Shown in pieces: positions 6,108 through 6,738 of a DNA stretch of 6,738 nt; position 1 is the first letter of the stretch, and each line of letters starts with the position of its first letter. A model generated the notes under the pieces. The model was not told where the DNA came from, ran no database searches, and saw nothing but the letters and a program-made list of their open reading frames with translations. Source of the stretch: Chloroflexota bacterium (GTDB taxonomy: Bacteria; Chloroflexota; Dehalococcoidia; Lucifugimonadales; CATQGZ01). Where the stretch lies: NCBI GenBank assembly GCA_027624995.1, contig JAQBTI010000123.1:1-6738 (forward strand). Direction: 5' to 3'. Position numbers and translations under genes: made by a program.

Positions 6108-6738
6108 AAGTGGCTTTCCGGGCGCACGCGATGAACTCGATGTCCTCCCGTCCCATGTACCGGTGGCCTGTATAGCCGATGTCATCGACCTCAAAGTGGG
6201 GACTCAACACCTTCACGAAACGGTCCTGGTCGGCGGGGCAATAGCAGTGGAAAGGCAGGCCGTCCTCGCCCTCAACGTAGTACACATCCTCGTCCACGAG
6301 CCGTCCGCTCCGAGCAAAGTCCCCGGTCGGCCCGTTCACGTCTACGATCATCTTGGCTCCGGGCTTCATGACCCTCCGAAACTCTTCGAGTAGCTTCGTC
6401 ACCCGGGCAGGCCAACCCAATAGGGAGAGAACACTCACGCAGACGACGTAGTCGAATGTGCCGTCATCGAAGGGTAGCCGGGTGGAGTCCGCGCTGATGT
6501 GCGTCAGCGCGATTCGAGGACCTATGTCCGGCCTCTCTTTGAGCTTTCTCGCTACCAGAGCGATGGCCTCTTGCGATGCGTCGACCCCGTCTCCTCGATA
6601 GCCACGCTCGGCCAAGAAAATCAGGTTGACGCCGGTCCCGCAGCCGTAGTCGAGGACCCGACCGGGACTGTCCTGGAAGTACCATCCCTGCAACCGGACC
6701 AGATCGACAGTCGGGTAGCTTTTGTCCGACCCGTCTCT
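6106..6738 (-). CDS. Class I SAM-dependent methyltransferase (5' end cut at right window edge)
   Basis: The frame is open from the right edge to the TAG at 6108-6106, giving 210 visible residues. The first 15 (RDGSDKSYPTVDLVR) come before the TTG at 6693 and look like real protein: a K-S-Y-P-x-x-x-L-V-R lead-in followed by a short helix and motif I is common in this group. The true start is therefore outside the window, and the TTG is not a start. Visible motifs are RVLDYGCGTGVN (27-38, SAM-binding motif I), GDGVDAS (49-55, acidic ribose contact), ADSTRLPFDDGTFDYVVCVS (83-102, motifs II-III) and EFRRVMKPGAKMIVDV (119-134, post motif). HCYCPADQDRFVKVLSPHFEVDDIGY (164-189) is typical of small-molecule and sugar methyltransferases of this type. 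It lies 13 bases ahead of the deacetylase. It may O- or N-methylate the glycan, but the acceptor cannot be read from sequence. Confidence 0.9.
   Translation of the reverse strand, partial: RDGSDKSYPTVDLVRLQGWYFQDSPGRVLDYGCGTGVNLIFLAERGYRGDGVDASQEAIALVARKLKERPDIGPRIALTHISADSTRLPFDDGTFDYVVCVSVLSLLGWPARVTKLLEEFRRVMKPGAKMIVDVNGPTGDFARSGRLVDEDVYYVEGEDGLPFHCYCPADQDRFVKVLSPHFEVDDIGYTGHRYMGREDIEFIACARKAT

Noticed and set aside
6093..6194. A 34-residue N-terminal extension of the deacetylase from an ATG at 6194.
   Set aside because: It lies wholly within the methyltransferase reading frame and is unlike the family; a good ribosome site fits the TTG at 6092 instead.
6691..6693. TTG as start of the methyltransferase.
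   Set aside because: The frame stays open to the window edge, with residues typical of this family's lead-in, so the true start is upstream, outside the window.

Overview
The window is a piece of a GC-rich bacterial chromosome or metagenomic contig. GC is about 60-65% in lines I counted by eye, with a dip near 2760-2820. It holds seven genes, all read from the minus strand, packed into what looks like one operon. Stop and start codons overlap by 4 bases at three junctions, and the other three gaps are 2, 12 and 13 bases. No stretch over 300 bases lacks a gene, and I see no promoter, terminator, RNA gene, repeat, mobile element or CRISPR array. GTG and TTG starts are used. The phylum cannot be told from the sequence alone.

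In the direction of transcription (right to left) the genes are: (1) a SAM-dependent methyltransferase whose start lies beyond the right edge; (2) a PIG-L/LmbE-family N-deacetylase; (3) a PseG/SpsG-like nucleotide-sugar hydrolase; (4) a 539-residue GT-B-like protein with a KPHP motif, probably a surface-glycan glycosyl- or glycerophosphotransferase; (5) and (6) two dissimilar Gfo/Idh/MocA sugar oxidoreductases in tandem; (7) the N-terminal 223 residues of an asparagine-synthetase-like protein, cut at the left edge just after its ATP-binding SGGLDS loop. Gene 7 never meets a stop inside the window, so an ORF caller that requires a stop would miss it.

Together the set looks like the tailoring section of a surface-polysaccharide, O-antigen or flagellar/S-layer glycan locus. 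The PseG-like protein suggests a nonulosonic-acid-like (pseudaminic/legionaminic type) or other diamino-sugar precursor. The deacetylase, two oxidoreductases, methyltransferase and ATP-dependent amide-forming enzyme could then remove an acetyl group, oxidise or epimerise, methylate and amidate the sugar, and the GT-B protein could transfer it. The families are well supported. The actual sugar and the order of steps are inference. The most unusual points are the combination itself, the asparagine-synthetase-like protein lacking the N-terminal catalytic cysteine, the poorly classifiable GT-B-like protein, and the altered active-site motifs in both oxidoreductases.
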